A stretch of 64,000 nucleotides of DNA from positions 1,741,501-1,805,500 of the forward strand of contig NZ_JAPHOT010000001.1 of the NCBI RefSeq assembly GCF_026191115.1, in the 5' to 3' direction. Shown here one piece after another: positions 1 to 9,046 of the stretch. Source of the stretch: Legionella sp. PATHC035. Lineage in GTDB: Bacteria > Pseudomonadota > Gammaproteobacteria > Legionellales > Legionellaceae. The notes below the pieces were generated by a model. That model made no database searches, was not told the origin of the DNA, and worked only from the letters and a program-made list of their open reading frames with translations. How positions within the stretch are numbered: the first letter of the stretch is position 1; each line of letters starts with the position of its first letter. A program made the translations under genes and the position numbers.

Positions 1-40
1 CCATGCTTATGTCGATAACAGTGGATTGACTGAAACATAA
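1..40 (+). CDS. possible 3' end of an upstream gene
   Basis: The window opens in a frame reading HAYVDNSGLTET followed by TAA at 38-40. This could be the last codons of a gene lying left of the window. It is too short to identify, and a chance open frame is equally possible. Confidence 0.2.
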   Translation, partial: HAYVDNSGLTET

Positions 41-115
41 AGATAAATAATAAACCAAATTGACCAAAATTAACCAATTGATTATAATAACGCCGTTTAA
101 CGATAAGGTGTAGTT

Positions 116-1927
116 GTGTTTAGTCAAGTTGAGAAAGAAACTCATCGTCCTCCTCCTCGTAAGTTATTTATTAGAACAGATAATTTAACTTCTATTTCTC
201 CAAAACATTTTGAAAAATATAATGTAAATCCAGCGACTCATTTGAATTTATTGCCTCATGATCGGAGTGGCTATGTGGATTCAGGGTATTTGAGCACCTT
301 TGAATACAGCAAAGGAATGGGGCTGGAATCAGTACTGGCTTATGGAGGTACATACATTCATTTTATTTTTTTACACTCTGAAATTGCTGAGATTATTCAT
401 TTAACCGGAGGAACAAATGGACTGACCCATGATGGGGAGGAAACTGGTATCAAGGTGATAGAAGGAACGGTATGGGATGTACCTTATTTTCAGCACGAGA
501 TTCCGCAAATTTTTTATACTCATAGAGTTGAGGTGGAACTTGGACCGCTTAATTTTCGCACGGATACTGAGGTTCTTCTTGGTGGCAATTGGCATGATTA
601 TGCCGAAATTATCAGCATTAAGCCCAAGCTTGCCAAAACCATATTCAAGAAAAATGTTAAATCAGAGGAGGAGGTCTACCAACTGTTACTCGAACTTGCC
701 TCTCCTTATACCCTTGCCAAGGTTGGACTTGAGCAACAGTGGAATTCTGCTTTAGAGAAAGCCTGCTTGCTCAACTGGTGGAATCAATTATCCCTTACAA
801 AAAAAGATGAATTAATCACGCTCTACGAACTCCTGCATCAGCAGCATAAATATCCTGAGCCGAACGATTTTGTTTTGATGAAAGAACTTCATCAATTGCA
901 TTCGGTGAATCATCAATTAAAGCAAAAATACCCTGAAATAACGAACTATTTTAAACTCATAGGGAGTGCTCTCGACAAATTTCATATGCTTTGTCAAATC
1001 GATCCGATGAATGATGACTCTCGACAAAGATTGATCCAAATTGGGCTAAGGGATTTTTTTGCCGATAAGTGTGAACTCCTATTAACACCAAATGCTGTTC
1101 ATCAATTATGCATCGATCTTAAAACTTATATAGACTATTTAATACTTGAAGCTGACTTTCGCCAGCTTATCCGCGAAATTAATTTTTTAAAGTTGAGCTC
1201 AGAAGAATTAGAGGCGCACTTCCCCAAACTAGCTGGAATAGAAGTGGTGCTTGATTCGCATTGTAAAAAACCAATGGGAAATGTGAGTGAGTTTATCGAT
1301 AATTACATTAAAAATATGGCCGAAATTAAAGAATACCTCCCTGAAATAAAAGACCGGCTCAAAGCATTTAATTATCGTAAACATTACTGTGACAACCTCA
1401 GTGTTTATCATTTTTGTCATCGTATCCAAGAATCACATCTCCCTACGGCGGTTTTATCAGAGTGGTTGCTTGGTCTATATGAAAAGCTAAAAGATACTTT
1501 TAAAGCAAATGATGATCATAAAAAAATGATTCGAAATGGTTTATTGCTGGACGCATTATTTGATAATCTAAAAAAATTACACGATTCCTTAGTTCAATTT
1601 CATTGCCAGGGCGAAATAAGTAAATCATTAAAACAACGTGTAATGAACAAAATGCAAGGGATCATCGAGCATTCATTAGCTTGCTCAAGCAAAGCACAGG
1701 AGTTGGATCGCGACGTTGATGCGCAGTTAATGCTCAACGCCATTAAAAATTTATCGAATCAGGTTGCTTCTCTCGTTATGGAACAGTCGAAGATAACCTT
1801 TTTTCCCCGCTCAGCCCTAGTATTTAATGAGCCCTCTTATGTGCGTAAAGAAAGTGAGTTATACCAAAATGATTCGCAACACCTAGAGGACCAACCTCAA
1901 CCGAGACGGCAAAAATTGAATGGCTAA
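116..1927 (+). CDS. predicted cholera/pertussis-toxin-like mono-ADP-ribosyltransferase, effector candidate
   Basis: The GTG start at 116 follows a Shine-Dalgarno-like AAGGTG. The N-terminal 160 residues carry the three signatures of R-S-E ADP-ribosyltransferases in order. An arginine strand reads LFIRTDN (R20), an STS-type strand reads GYLSTFEYS (S60-T61), and an acidic loop reads DTEVLLGGN (D150-x-E152). These align in order and spacing with cholera toxin A (YRADS, GYVSTS, EQEVSALGG), and LPHDRSGYVDSGYLST parallels its region before STS. The first acidic residue is Asp instead of Glu or Gln. Residues 165-603 are mostly helical and unrecognised. There is no signal peptide or B subunit nearby, so Dot/Icm injection fits better than AB5 secretion. 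The fold is inferred from motifs; the substrate is unknown. Confidence 0.7.
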   Translation: MFSQVEKETHRPPPRKLFIRTDNLTSISPKHFEKYNVNPATHLNLLPHDRSGYVDSGYLSTFEYSKGMGLESVLAYGGTYIHFIFLHSEIAEIIHLTGGTNGLTHDGEETGIKVIEGTVWDVPYFQHEIPQIFYTHRVEVELGPLNFRTDTEVLLGGNWHDYAEIISIKPKLAKTIFKKNVKSEEEVYQLLLELASPYTLAKVGLEQQWNSALEKACLLNWWNQLSLTKKDELITLYELLHQQHKYPEPNDFVLMKELHQLHSVNHQLKQKYPEITNYFKLIGSALDKFHMLCQIDPMNDDSRQRLIQIGLRDFFADKCELLLTPNAVHQLCIDLKTYIDYLILEADFRQLIREINFLKLSSEELEAHFPKLAGIEVVLDSHCKKPMGNVSEFIDNYIKNMAEIKEYLPEIKDRLKAFNYRKHYCDNLSVYHFCHRIQESHLPTAVLSEWLLGLYEKLKDTFKANDDHKKMIRNGLLLDALFDNLKKLHDSLVQFHCQGEISKSLKQRVMNKMQGIIEHSLACSSKAQELDRDVDAQLMLNAIKNLSNQVASLVMEQSKITFFPRSALVFNEPSYVRKESELYQNDSQHLEDQPQPRRQKLNG

Positions 1928-1965
1928 GTCGTGTTGAGTTTATGGTACAAACCATTGGCGCCTAT

Positions 1966-2134
1966 TGTATTTTGGGGCTTATGCCGATTTTGCATCAAGT
2001 AAAACCGACAATTGCAAGAAATGCAGATAAGATTGACCACACCAGTGAAAAGTCCCAGCCAAGAGGAGTCAGAATTGATTTAGTTAGTCATTCATAGCAG
2101 CAAGGGATATTCTCTTTAGGTCAATAAACCTAAA
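1966..2134 (-). pseudogene. decayed fragment of a TspO/MBR gene
   Basis: This stretch is clearly homologous at base level to the inside of the intact tspO-like gene at 20653-20821, for example the shared AAGATTGACCACACCAGTG and GGTCAATAAACCTAA. Substitutions and small indels are scattered through it and it has no usable frame. It is a partial duplicate 18.7 kb from the intact copy. The rest of the 1928-2355 gap shows no other gene; a small hairpin around GAGCTCTGTAAAGCTC lies near 2292. Confidence 0.75.
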
Positions 2135-2355
2135 ACGTCATTAAATTAATAGCCTTGCTGAGGTCCTTGGAGCCAAAGGATCGATGGATTAAGGAACGGG
2201 TACACCGCCCCCCAAGGGTGGCGATCTTTCTGGTAGTAAACGGATTAATACCGATATTGTATGCCCAGGCGTCTCCTGATGGATTGGCCGAGAGCTCTGT
2301 AAAGCTCCATTAGAAACTGGAAAGCTTTTGAAGACCATTAAAATGCCTAACTTTG

Positions 2356-3249
2356 TTACATCACATTACAATAAGGAACGGCGAATCTACTGATATCTTC
2401 TTGTGCTTCAGCTGCTCTTTTCTCTGAGAAAAATAATAATCTTCTTTTTTCGACCGCAGCAAAAATGTGGCGATTATCTCTTTCCGAGGAACTCGTTACA
2501 TAAGACAAAATACGCGAATTAATTTCTTCAGGTATTATCCCTTGTTCTACCAATTGTTGTCCTTCTCGCTCCCAAACAAGGCCATCCTTAATCGATTCTT
2601 TTTCAGCTGGGCTAAATAATGCTAAGTAACTGATTGCTTGTTCAAAAGACAGATTATTTTCTTTCATAAACAGATTTAATTTGCGCGCTTTTATAAGCAA
2701 TGTGGAGACATCAAGAGACTGATTTTCTTCCTTAACTTTGTCTGCTAACCGTTCTCGTAATTTTTCATTATCAGTCAAGGCCATAAGGCGCAATATACCG
2801 ACTTGATTAACATAACCTGCTCCCTCATAACCCAGTAGAGCATAAGTGGGGTCTGCTCCGAGATCAATCAGCTCATTCACCTGCGCAACATGGCCTCCTT
2901 GCGCGTAACCCCATACGACATAACCCTTGTCTGCTCCTTGCGCGAGCAGCGCATTCACTTGCTCAACATGGCCTCCTGCGGCATAGCCCTGTGCAGCAAA
3001 ATCTCGGCTTACTTCAAATTTTTCAATTAAAAAGTCGACTGCTTCGCTATGTCCTTCTTTTGCCAACAACCATTCTGGAGTTGCATAGTACCCATGAGAA
3101 CTATCAAAACCGTAATATGAACTGATAAAGTAGTTCTGATGACCTTCAAATAAATCAGCTAATTTTTCTTCGTCTTTTGCTTTGGCTAAGCGACAAATTG
3201 TTTCAAACAATGTTTCTTGTTGCGGTAAGGTGGCGCGCTCGTTTTTCAT
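2356..3249 (-). CDS. ankyrin-type repeat protein with C-terminal CNVM box, effector candidate
   Basis: The 297-residue soluble protein starts at ATG 3249 after a GGGAT ribosome-binding sequence. Residues 60-150 hold degenerate ankyrin-like repeats with the recurring pattern GYAxGGHVxQVNxLLxxGAD. The C-terminal half is helical and charged and has no recognised domain. The last four residues are C-N-V-M, which fits a eukaryotic CaaX prenylation box (Met in the last position favours farnesyltransferase). CaaX effectors are established in Legionella, so a host-membrane-anchored translocated protein is plausible. Repeats are seen; prenylation and translocation are inferred. Confidence 0.7.
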   Translation of the reverse strand: MKNERATLPQQETLFETICRLAKAKDEEKLADLFEGHQNYFISSYYGFDSSHGYYATPEWLLAKEGHSEAVDFLIEKFEVSRDFAAQGYAAGGHVEQVNALLAQGADKGYVVWGYAQGGHVAQVNELIDLGADPTYALLGYEGAGYVNQVGILRLMALTDNEKLRERLADKVKEENQSLDVSTLLIKARKLNLFMKENNLSFEQAISYLALFSPAEKESIKDGLVWEREGQQLVEQGIIPEEINSRILSYVTSSSERDNRHIFAAVEKRRLLFFSEKRAAEAQEDISRFAVPYCNVM

Positions 3250-3486
3250 TTAAATAATCCCGGCTCTTTTCAATTAAGGTCTTAAAAAGGACTGATAATA
3301 CATAATTTGCCCATCAATCACAATCTTTAGCCAATTCGATTGTTACAGAATAATAAAGTGCTGAACTAAAAATTCTATTGTATTCCCTTACTCAAATTTT
3401 CATAAAAAAGTGCGATAATCAATGAATTAGAAAAGTCATTAAACCGTTCAAAAAGGTGATTAAGTCCTGGTTCTATATGGCTCATC

Positions 3487-4854
3487 TTAAGTGATTCTTG
3501 AATGTTTTTGCTTGTCGCTTATAAAAAAGCGATCAAAATAGCTGCTCACCACTCGGGTTATCTGCCTTGCTTTGGGGTGAATTTGAATTACATCATTGTT
3601 AATGAGCACCAGTCCATCTTTGACTAAATGATCCAGCGAGCGAAGCGCACTAGCAAAATAATCCTGCGGATAATGAAACTCTGTACATCTTTTTTTGAGA
3701 TCCACTTCCAGATAGCACATAATATCGTTAATAATCCATTTTCTTAATTGATCTTCTACGGTAATTTCTATTCCGCGCACAATAGGCAAGGCCTGATTTA
3801 AAATATCGGTCTTATATTGCCTTAACTCCGAGGTATTTTGCACGTATCGATTGTGGAGCTGACTGATGGATGAGGTCCCGAGTCCAATCAAATGCGAGGC
3901 ATTGTCAACACTGTATCCTTGAAAATTTCGTTTGAGGTTTTTTGCATTTAACGCGAGTGCCATAGAGTCGGTAGGTTTAGCAAAATGATCTAACCCAACA
4001 GGTAAATACCCTTTTTGTTTCAACAGTTCAGAAGCCAAAGCAAACATCTCTATTCGCTCCGCAGCATTGGGAAGATCCTTTTCCTGAATCAGTTGCATGT
4101 GTTTTTTCATCCAATGGACATGCGCGTAGGCAAAAAAAGCAATTCGGTCTGGATCTAACAAAGTAACCGCTTCGATATTATTTTGAATACTTGATCTGGT
4201 TTGTTTGGGTAATCCATAAATCAAATCAAGGTTTATCGTGTTCATACCGTACTGTTTAAAAAGAGTGACGCATGATTGCACCAATTCGAATGGTTGTACT
4301 CGATTGATCGCTAACTGCACCTCGGGATTAAAATCTTGGGCACCAATACTGATCCGGTTCACGAGAGCGGTAGCATAAGCGTTTATTTTTTCTTCATTGA
4401 CTGTACGAGGGTCGACTTCTATAGCGATTTCTGCATGAGGAGCTATATTAAAGGCTTCACGAACCCTGTTCATTAAATGCAAAAATAACTGCGGGGGTAA
4501 GATCGTTGGAGAGCCGCCACCAAAATGAATATGAGTGACATAAGGGTTTCGGGGGGATAACCGTTTTGCAACCAATGCGATTTCTTGAGTTAATACCTTA
4601 ATATACTCTTCAATAGCGTTTTTTTTGTTATTAATTTTCGTATAGCATCCGCAATACCAACACAATTGTTGGCAAAATGGGATATGAATATATAAGGACA
4701 AAGTTTCCTGCTCTGGGATCTCAGCAAGCCACTGCGAATAAATTGCCCCGTTAATTCCCGTAGAAAAATGAGGGGCAGTTGGGTAGCTCGTATATCGTGG
4801 AAACTGCCCTTCGTACTCTAATATTAAACGCTTAGATACATTATTTAAAAACAT
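3487..4854 (-). CDS. hemN: oxygen-independent coproporphyrinogen III oxidase
   Basis: This radical-SAM enzyme oxidatively decarboxylates coproporphyrinogen III to protoporphyrinogen IX in anaerobic haem synthesis. The HemN hallmark RYTSYPTAP is at residues 20-28. The 4Fe-4S/SAM motif is C61-x3-C65-x2-C68 followed by G-C70, and GGGSPT follows as the SAM-binding glycine motif. The length of 455 matches E. coli HemN (457). It is last in a minus-strand series after cydA, cydB and cydX, consistent with joint low-oxygen control. Its start overlaps the end of a small upstream gene by 10 bp. Confidence 0.95.
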   Translation of the reverse strand: MFLNNVSKRLILEYEGQFPRYTSYPTAPHFSTGINGAIYSQWLAEIPEQETLSLYIHIPFCQQLCWYCGCYTKINNKKNAIEEYIKVLTQEIALVAKRLSPRNPYVTHIHFGGGSPTILPPQLFLHLMNRVREAFNIAPHAEIAIEVDPRTVNEEKINAYATALVNRISIGAQDFNPEVQLAINRVQPFELVQSCVTLFKQYGMNTINLDLIYGLPKQTRSSIQNNIEAVTLLDPDRIAFFAYAHVHWMKKHMQLIQEKDLPNAAERIEMFALASELLKQKGYLPVGLDHFAKPTDSMALALNAKNLKRNFQGYSVDNASHLIGLGTSSISQLHNRYVQNTSELRQYKTDILNQALPIVRGIEITVEDQLRKWIINDIMCYLEVDLKKRCTEFHYPQDYFASALRSLDHLVKDGLVLINNDVIQIHPKARQITRVVSSYFDRFFISDKQKHSRIT

Positions 4855-5120
4855 GAACCAACCTTATCAATAAGCGAAGTGATAGGGCTTGCCCTACCGC
4901 CCAAATAATCCCTAATAATCCCCTTAAAAGGCCATATATCCTGATTAGCGCCCCTTAAGCGACACCGACTGAGCAGCTCGGCCAAAAGCGAACAACTGAC
5001 TATTGAATTGGGTAACAGAACTTTTGAGACCAGGTTCAAAGAAGTATGCGCAAGGGACGGTGCAAGGGGTAACCCAGTTGAACCTGCACCGATGATGCCA
5101 ATATCTCTTTTTAAATGCAT
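4845..5120 (-). CDS. small protein with N-terminal Rossmann-like motif, possibly a remnant
   Basis: The preferred ATG at 5120 has AGGAG about 10 nt upstream; a GTG four codons earlier is possible. The 91-residue product begins with a beta strand and a dinucleotide-binding signature (IGIIGAGSTGLPLA). The rest, rich in Leu, Ser and Arg, does not continue as a recognisable oxidoreductase. It lies between cydX and hemN on the same strand and overlaps the hemN start by 10 bp, suggesting translational coupling. It may be a degraded flavoprotein or dehydrogenase start or a genuine small protein. No function is assigned. Confidence 0.4.
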   Translation of the reverse strand: MHLKRDIGIIGAGSTGLPLAPSLAHTSLNLVSKVLLPNSIVSCSLLAELLSRCRLRGANQDIWPFKGIIRDYLGGRASPITSLIDKVGSCF

Positions 5121-5166
5121 GTTAAGACTCACTCCTTTCCTTTACTACCCGACCTAATTTGGATTC

Positions 5167-5268
5167 TTACGTTTTTTTATCGGCATCCCGTAGCTCCAGC
5201 CACATGGCGTTTAATATGGCAAATGAACAAGCGAGTCCAGTTCCAAGAGTCCAAGAGAAATACCACAT
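5167..5268 (-). CDS. cydX: cytochrome bd oxidase small subunit CydX
   Basis: This 33-residue membrane peptide starts MWYFSWTLG and continues with one transmembrane helix and a short charged tail (LRDADKKT). That is the pattern of CydX/YbgT, which stabilises the haem cofactors of cytochrome bd. The ATG at 5268 has a strong AGGAG ribosome-binding site 6-7 nt upstream. It lies 16 bp after cydB in the order cydA-cydB-cydX, as in many proteobacteria. Confidence 0.9.
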   Translation of the reverse strand: MWYFSWTLGTGLACSFAILNAMWLELRDADKKT

Positions 5269-5284
5269 TTTTTTCTCCTTAGTT

Positions 5285-6415
5285 TTAGTATGAAGATATT
5301 TGTTCTTTAATTGTTTTTTCATTAACCTTTCCGCGTAGAACCCGATAAACCCATCCGGTGTATGCAAGAACGATAGGAAGAAAAATTACAGTCGCAATCA
5401 GCATAATAAATAAAGTCGTTTGACTCGATGAACTATCCCATACCGTCAAACTGTATTGGGGATGAGAGGAAGAAGGCAGAATGAATGGAAACATACTTAT
5501 GCCTACCGTGGCTATTAATGAGCCAACGCTCAAGCTACTTAAAATAAATGCAATCAATGCCTTATTCGCTAGAAAGATAGCCAACCAGGCAAAAAGAATA
5601 CTTAAAAGCGGAACCCATTGCGAAATTGGCATATCCCTATAGTTAATGAACCAAGCGCCAATTTGCCTGCCTACCTCTTTGTGTAAAGGATTGGATGGGC
5701 CATCATGGAGCATGGGTTGGTTTAAGACATAGCCATCTATGAAATGAGTCCAAAAGCCCATCAAGATGAATAACAGCGTCATTAAGAAAGCGGCATAACG
5801 CGCCCCTGTTCTTGCTTTTCGTTGCAATACACCTTCTGTTTTTATCTGGAGAAAAAAAGCACCCTGCATCGCAAGCATGAACACTGAAAGTACCCCACTG
5901 CACAAGGCATAGGGATTGAGTAGCTGAAAAAAAGTCCCTGTATACATTACTCTTAAACTGTCATCATAATAAAAGGGAACGCCTTGTAACACATTACCTA
6001 CCGCTACTCCAAAAATGAGCGCCGGCACAAAACCGCCAATAAAAAGCAGCCCATCCCAGATGGATCTCCAGAGAGAACTCTCTAGTTTAGACCGGTATTT
6101 AAATCCCACAGGTCTTAAAATTAATGACAGCAACACAAGCAGCATCGCTAAATAAAACCCGGAAAATGAGAGCGCGTAGAGATCTGGCCACGCCGCAAAA
6201 ATTGCCCCGCCGCCCAGAATAAACCATACCTGATTACCCTCCCAGGTAGGTCCCACTGTATTAATTAAAATACGACGTTCGGTGTCTGTTTTGGCAAACC
6301 AGGGTAACCACATGGCAACCCCCAGATCAAACCCATCCATGATCGCAAAACCAATTAGTAAAACGCCTAGTAATAGCCACCAAATTACTCTTAAGGTTTC
6401 ATAATCTAAAATCAT
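5285..6415 (-). CDS. cydB: cytochrome bd ubiquinol oxidase subunit II
   Basis: CydB pairs with CydA to form the high-affinity, proton-pump-independent terminal oxidase. The protein opens [18 protein letters not shown] and contains [18 protein letters not shown] and [17 protein letters not shown], both typical of CydB, plus about eight or nine hydrophobic helices. I chose the ATG at 6415 (376 residues) over an ATG four codons upstream because TGGAG lies about 8 nt before it and the length fits the family. It sits 78 bp downstream of cydA. Confidence 0.96.
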   Translation of the reverse strand: MILDYETLRVIWWLLLGVLLIGFAIMDGFDLGVAMWLPWFAKTDTERRILINTVGPTWEGNQVWFILGGGAIFAAWPDLYALSFSGFYLAMLLVLLSLILRPVGFKYRSKLESSLWRSIWDGLLFIGGFVPALIFGVAVGNVLQGVPFYYDDSLRVMYTGTFFQLLNPYALCSGVLSVFMLAMQGAFFLQIKTEGVLQRKARTGARYAAFLMTLLFILMGFWTHFIDGYVLNQPMLHDGPSNPLHKEVGRQIGAWFINYRDMPISQWVPLLSILFAWLAIFLANKALIAFILSSLSVGSLIATVGISMFPFILPSSSHPQYSLTVWDSSSSQTTLFIMLIATVIFLPIVLAYTGWVYRVLRGKVNEKTIKEQISSY

Positions 6416-6493
6416 TGTACACTCCATAATGAAGGTGGGTGATACGCTTTAATCTTCTCGCCCCCTAATCGATAAAGAACAAGATACCAATCG

Positions 6494-8026
6494 CTAATGG
6501 GCAAGCATCTCCTCTGGGCCCAATCGAATGTACTTAACCATGAGGTACAGCTCAACGATTGCCAGCACGGTATAAAATAATACAAACCCAGTTAGCGAAG
6601 TCAGGACTTGAGCGATTGATAAAGAAGAAGCGCCCATAAAGGTCGGCAACACCCCTTGAACGACCCAGGGCTGTCGCCCATACTCAGCAACGACCCAGCC
6701 CAATTCAGCCGCGATCCAAGGCAATGGTAAGGAATAAAATGCCATCCGATGGTACCAGGGCGTAACTTGCAGTTTATTTTTGGTAGAAAGATAAAAACCT
6801 AGAGCAAACAAAAGGATGAAATAAAAGCCACATGCGACCATCAACCGAAATGAAAAAAAGAGGGGGGCTACCTTAGGTTTCAAGTCATTGGCGGCTTGAT
6901 TAATTTGTGCTTCAGTTGCCTGAGAGGGATTTGCGGTATATTTTTTCAGCAAAAGGGCATAACCTAAGTTTTTAACATGGCTTTGTAAGTGCTCTTTCGC
7001 CTCTTTGTCATCAGGATCACCTTGTAAGATGCTTAATGCATTATAGGCTAACAGGCCATCTTTAATCCGCTCCTTACCATCCTCAATGAGCTCATTAATC
7101 CCTAATAAAGGAGTGTTGAATGAGCGGGTCGCAATAATTCCCAAAGCATAGGGAATTTTAATCGCATATTTTGTAGTTTTTGTCTGCTCATCGGGAATCC
7201 CTAAAAGAGTTAAGCTGGCAGGGGTCTTCTCTGTTTCCCACATCGATTCCATAGCAGCCACTTTCATTTTCTGATCGTCATTGGCAAGATAGCCGCTCTC
7301 ATCACCAAGGACAACAACCGATAACGCCGAAGCAAGCCCAAATGATACAGCAACAGTCATTGATCGTTTTGCGAAATCGTGGTTGCGATTTCTTAACAGG
7401 AAATAAGCGCTAATGGATAAAACAAAGATCGAACCGGTAACATACCCAGCGCTAATAGTATGGACAAATTTTGCTTGTGCCACCGGATTAAATAAAATAT
7501 CAAAAAAGCTGCTCACCTCCATGCGCATGGTTTGATAATCAAAATAAGCACCCACAGGATTTTGCATCCAGCCGTTGGCGATTAAAATCCACAACGCGGA
7601 TAAATTAGTACCTAAAGCGAGTAACCAGGTACACACCAAGTGTTGGAATTTGGATAAGCGCTCCCAACCAAAGAAAAATAATCCTACAAAAGTTGCTTCT
7701 AGAAAGAAGGCCATTAGTCCTTCTATTGCTAATGGAGCACCAAATACATCCCCGACATAGCGCGAATAATAGGACCAGTTCGTTCCAAACTCAAATTCCA
7801 TGGTTAAACCGGTAGCTACACCTAAAACAAAATTTATGCCAAATAAAACGCCCCAATATTTAACCATGTGACGCCAAATTTCTTTACCGCTCATCACATA
7901 CACGGTTTCCATAATTGCCAACAAAACAGAAAATCCCAGGGTCAAAGGGACAAATAAAAAATGGTATAATGCAGTTAAAGCGAACTGTAATCGAGACAAA
8001 TCAACTACATCAGTTGCGGGAATCAT
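6494..8026 (-). CDS. cydA: cytochrome bd ubiquinol oxidase subunit I
   Basis: This quinol-oxidising, haem-carrying subunit of cytochrome bd is 510 residues long, near the usual 520. H22 in LYHFLFVPLTLGF corresponds to the haem b595 ligand. GRQPWVVQGVLPT follows the conserved ELGWVVAEYGRQPW segment. A Q-loop-like periplasmic stretch contains the GDESGY and KMAAMES-type sequence of quinol binding. It is first in the minus-strand series; the divergent space to the FNR-type gene holds an FNR-like box at 8103-8116. Confidence 0.97.
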   Translation of the reverse strand: MIPATDVVDLSRLQFALTALYHFLFVPLTLGFSVLLAIMETVYVMSGKEIWRHMVKYWGVLFGINFVLGVATGLTMEFEFGTNWSYYSRYVGDVFGAPLAIEGLMAFFLEATFVGLFFFGWERLSKFQHLVCTWLLALGTNLSALWILIANGWMQNPVGAYFDYQTMRMEVSSFFDILFNPVAQAKFVHTISAGYVTGSIFVLSISAYFLLRNRNHDFAKRSMTVAVSFGLASALSVVVLGDESGYLANDDQKMKVAAMESMWETEKTPASLTLLGIPDEQTKTTKYAIKIPYALGIIATRSFNTPLLGINELIEDGKERIKDGLLAYNALSILQGDPDDKEAKEHLQSHVKNLGYALLLKKYTANPSQATEAQINQAANDLKPKVAPLFFSFRLMVACGFYFILLFALGFYLSTKNKLQVTPWYHRMAFYSLPLPWIAAELGWVVAEYGRQPWVVQGVLPTFMGASSLSIAQVLTSLTGFVLFYTVLAIVELYLMVKYIRLGPEEMLAH

Positions 8027-8102
8027 TTAATCACCTCTTAATTACTTGCTGATTTTTTTATTCAGTCTGCCGCATTGTATCTACGTTCTCCCCTCAAATA
8101 CC

Positions 8103-8116
8103 TTGATCTAGGTCAT
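8103..8116. promoter_or_regulatory. FNR/CRP-like operator between cydA and fnr
   Basis: TTGATCTAGGTCAT fits the FNR dyad TTGAT-N4-ATCAA in its left half and partly in its right half. It lies 77 bp upstream of the cydA start and 64 bp upstream of the fnr-like start, so it could control both. The neighbouring regulator has an FNR-type recognition helix. Confidence 0.55.
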
Positions 8117-8179
8117 GGAAAAATACAAAAAAGTCTCAAAACAAGATAAAATAGGTCATTTAGCAATCCCTAATCTCTG

Positions 8180-8881
8180 ATGAGCGACCCAGTTAATCAA
8201 ACTCCACCCTGTTCCAACTGCGGATTTTTCCCTTTTTGTACTCTTGAGGAAGGCAACCCTCACTGGATAAATCAAATTAGTTCGGCGGTAAAACAACAAC
8301 ATGTTCTTAAAAAGAAGCAGGCCTTGTATTTTCCTCAAAATACATTCCATAGCCTTTATGCAATCAAATCAGGAACTTTAAAAACTTTTGAAGTGGATAG
8401 TGAAGGAAATGAATTAATTCGGGGTTTTTATTTTGCGGGAGAAATTCTAGGATTTGAAGCGATTGCATCGGGTACTTATCTTTTCTCAGCGGTTGCCCTT
8501 TCTGAGACTGTTGTGTGCGAAATTCCCTACCATCATTTTACTGAATTATTGAATTCTAATTCCAGTCTGCAAAAACATATTTTGTATTTAATCAGTCAAA
8601 AATTAACGGTGGGTTCGTACTTAAATTTTGTCACTGCAGAACAACGTTTAGCCGCGTTTCTTGTCGACTTATTTAAACGGCTGCATGGATGTGAGCAGCA
8701 AATGGAATTGGTTTTACCCATGTCTCGTCAGGATATTGGAAACTACCTGGGATTAACAGCAGAAACAGTGAGCCGCTTATTTTCCCAGTTTAAAAAAAAT
8801 AAAATGATCTCCATCGAACAGAAGAAAGTTCAATTGCTGCAAGTAGACCAGCTCAAGTTAATCGCCGGGATAGTGAATTAG
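8180..8881 (+). CDS. fnr: FNR-type oxygen-sensing transcription regulator
   Basis: The 233-residue Crp/Fnr protein has an N-terminal cysteine cluster C11-x2-C14-x5-C20 and a further Cys at 113. This matches the four ligands of the E. coli FNR 4Fe-4S cluster (20, 23, 29, 122). A cNMP-type beta-roll follows. The C-terminal helix-turn-helix reads SRQDIGNYLGLTAETVSRLF; its E-T-V-S-R recognition residues equal those that read TTGAT half-sites in FNR. It is divergent from cydAB, a classical FNR target. The regulator identity is strong; the targets are inferred from the boxes. Confidence 0.88.
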   Translation: MSDPVNQTPPCSNCGFFPFCTLEEGNPHWINQISSAVKQQHVLKKKQALYFPQNTFHSLYAIKSGTLKTFEVDSEGNELIRGFYFAGEILGFEAIASGTYLFSAVALSETVVCEIPYHHFTELLNSNSSLQKHILYLISQKLTVGSYLNFVTAEQRLAAFLVDLFKRLHGCEQQMELVLPMSRQDIGNYLGLTAETVSRLFSQFKKNKMISIEQKKVQLLQVDQLKLIAGIVN

Positions 8882-8936
8882 TTTGCTTGGGTTTCTGTGC
8901 CACGTTTTAGCCAATTGGAAAATTGACATTCATTCC

Positions 8937-8950
8937 ATGATCTAAATCAG
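8937..8950. promoter_or_regulatory. FNR-like operator upstream of the desaturase
   Basis: ATGATCTAAATCAG is a near-symmetric match to TTGAT-N4-ATCAA (TGAT and ATCA halves intact). It lies 97 bp before the desaturase start, downstream of the fnr-like gene, and is more symmetric than the cydA box. Confidence 0.5.
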
Positions 8951-9046
8951 GGATTTTCTGCTAAAAATCATTTACAATGTGCTCAAAAAAAAATCTGATT
9001 CAAAAGAAAGTATTCTGTATGTTTAAATCCTTCTTAAGGAGTATTT

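Noticed and set aside
2160-2350. Possible transposase fragment in the gap after the tspO relic
   Set aside because: An open frame of about 50 codons exists on the plus strand, but I recognise no transposase motif and no inverted ends.
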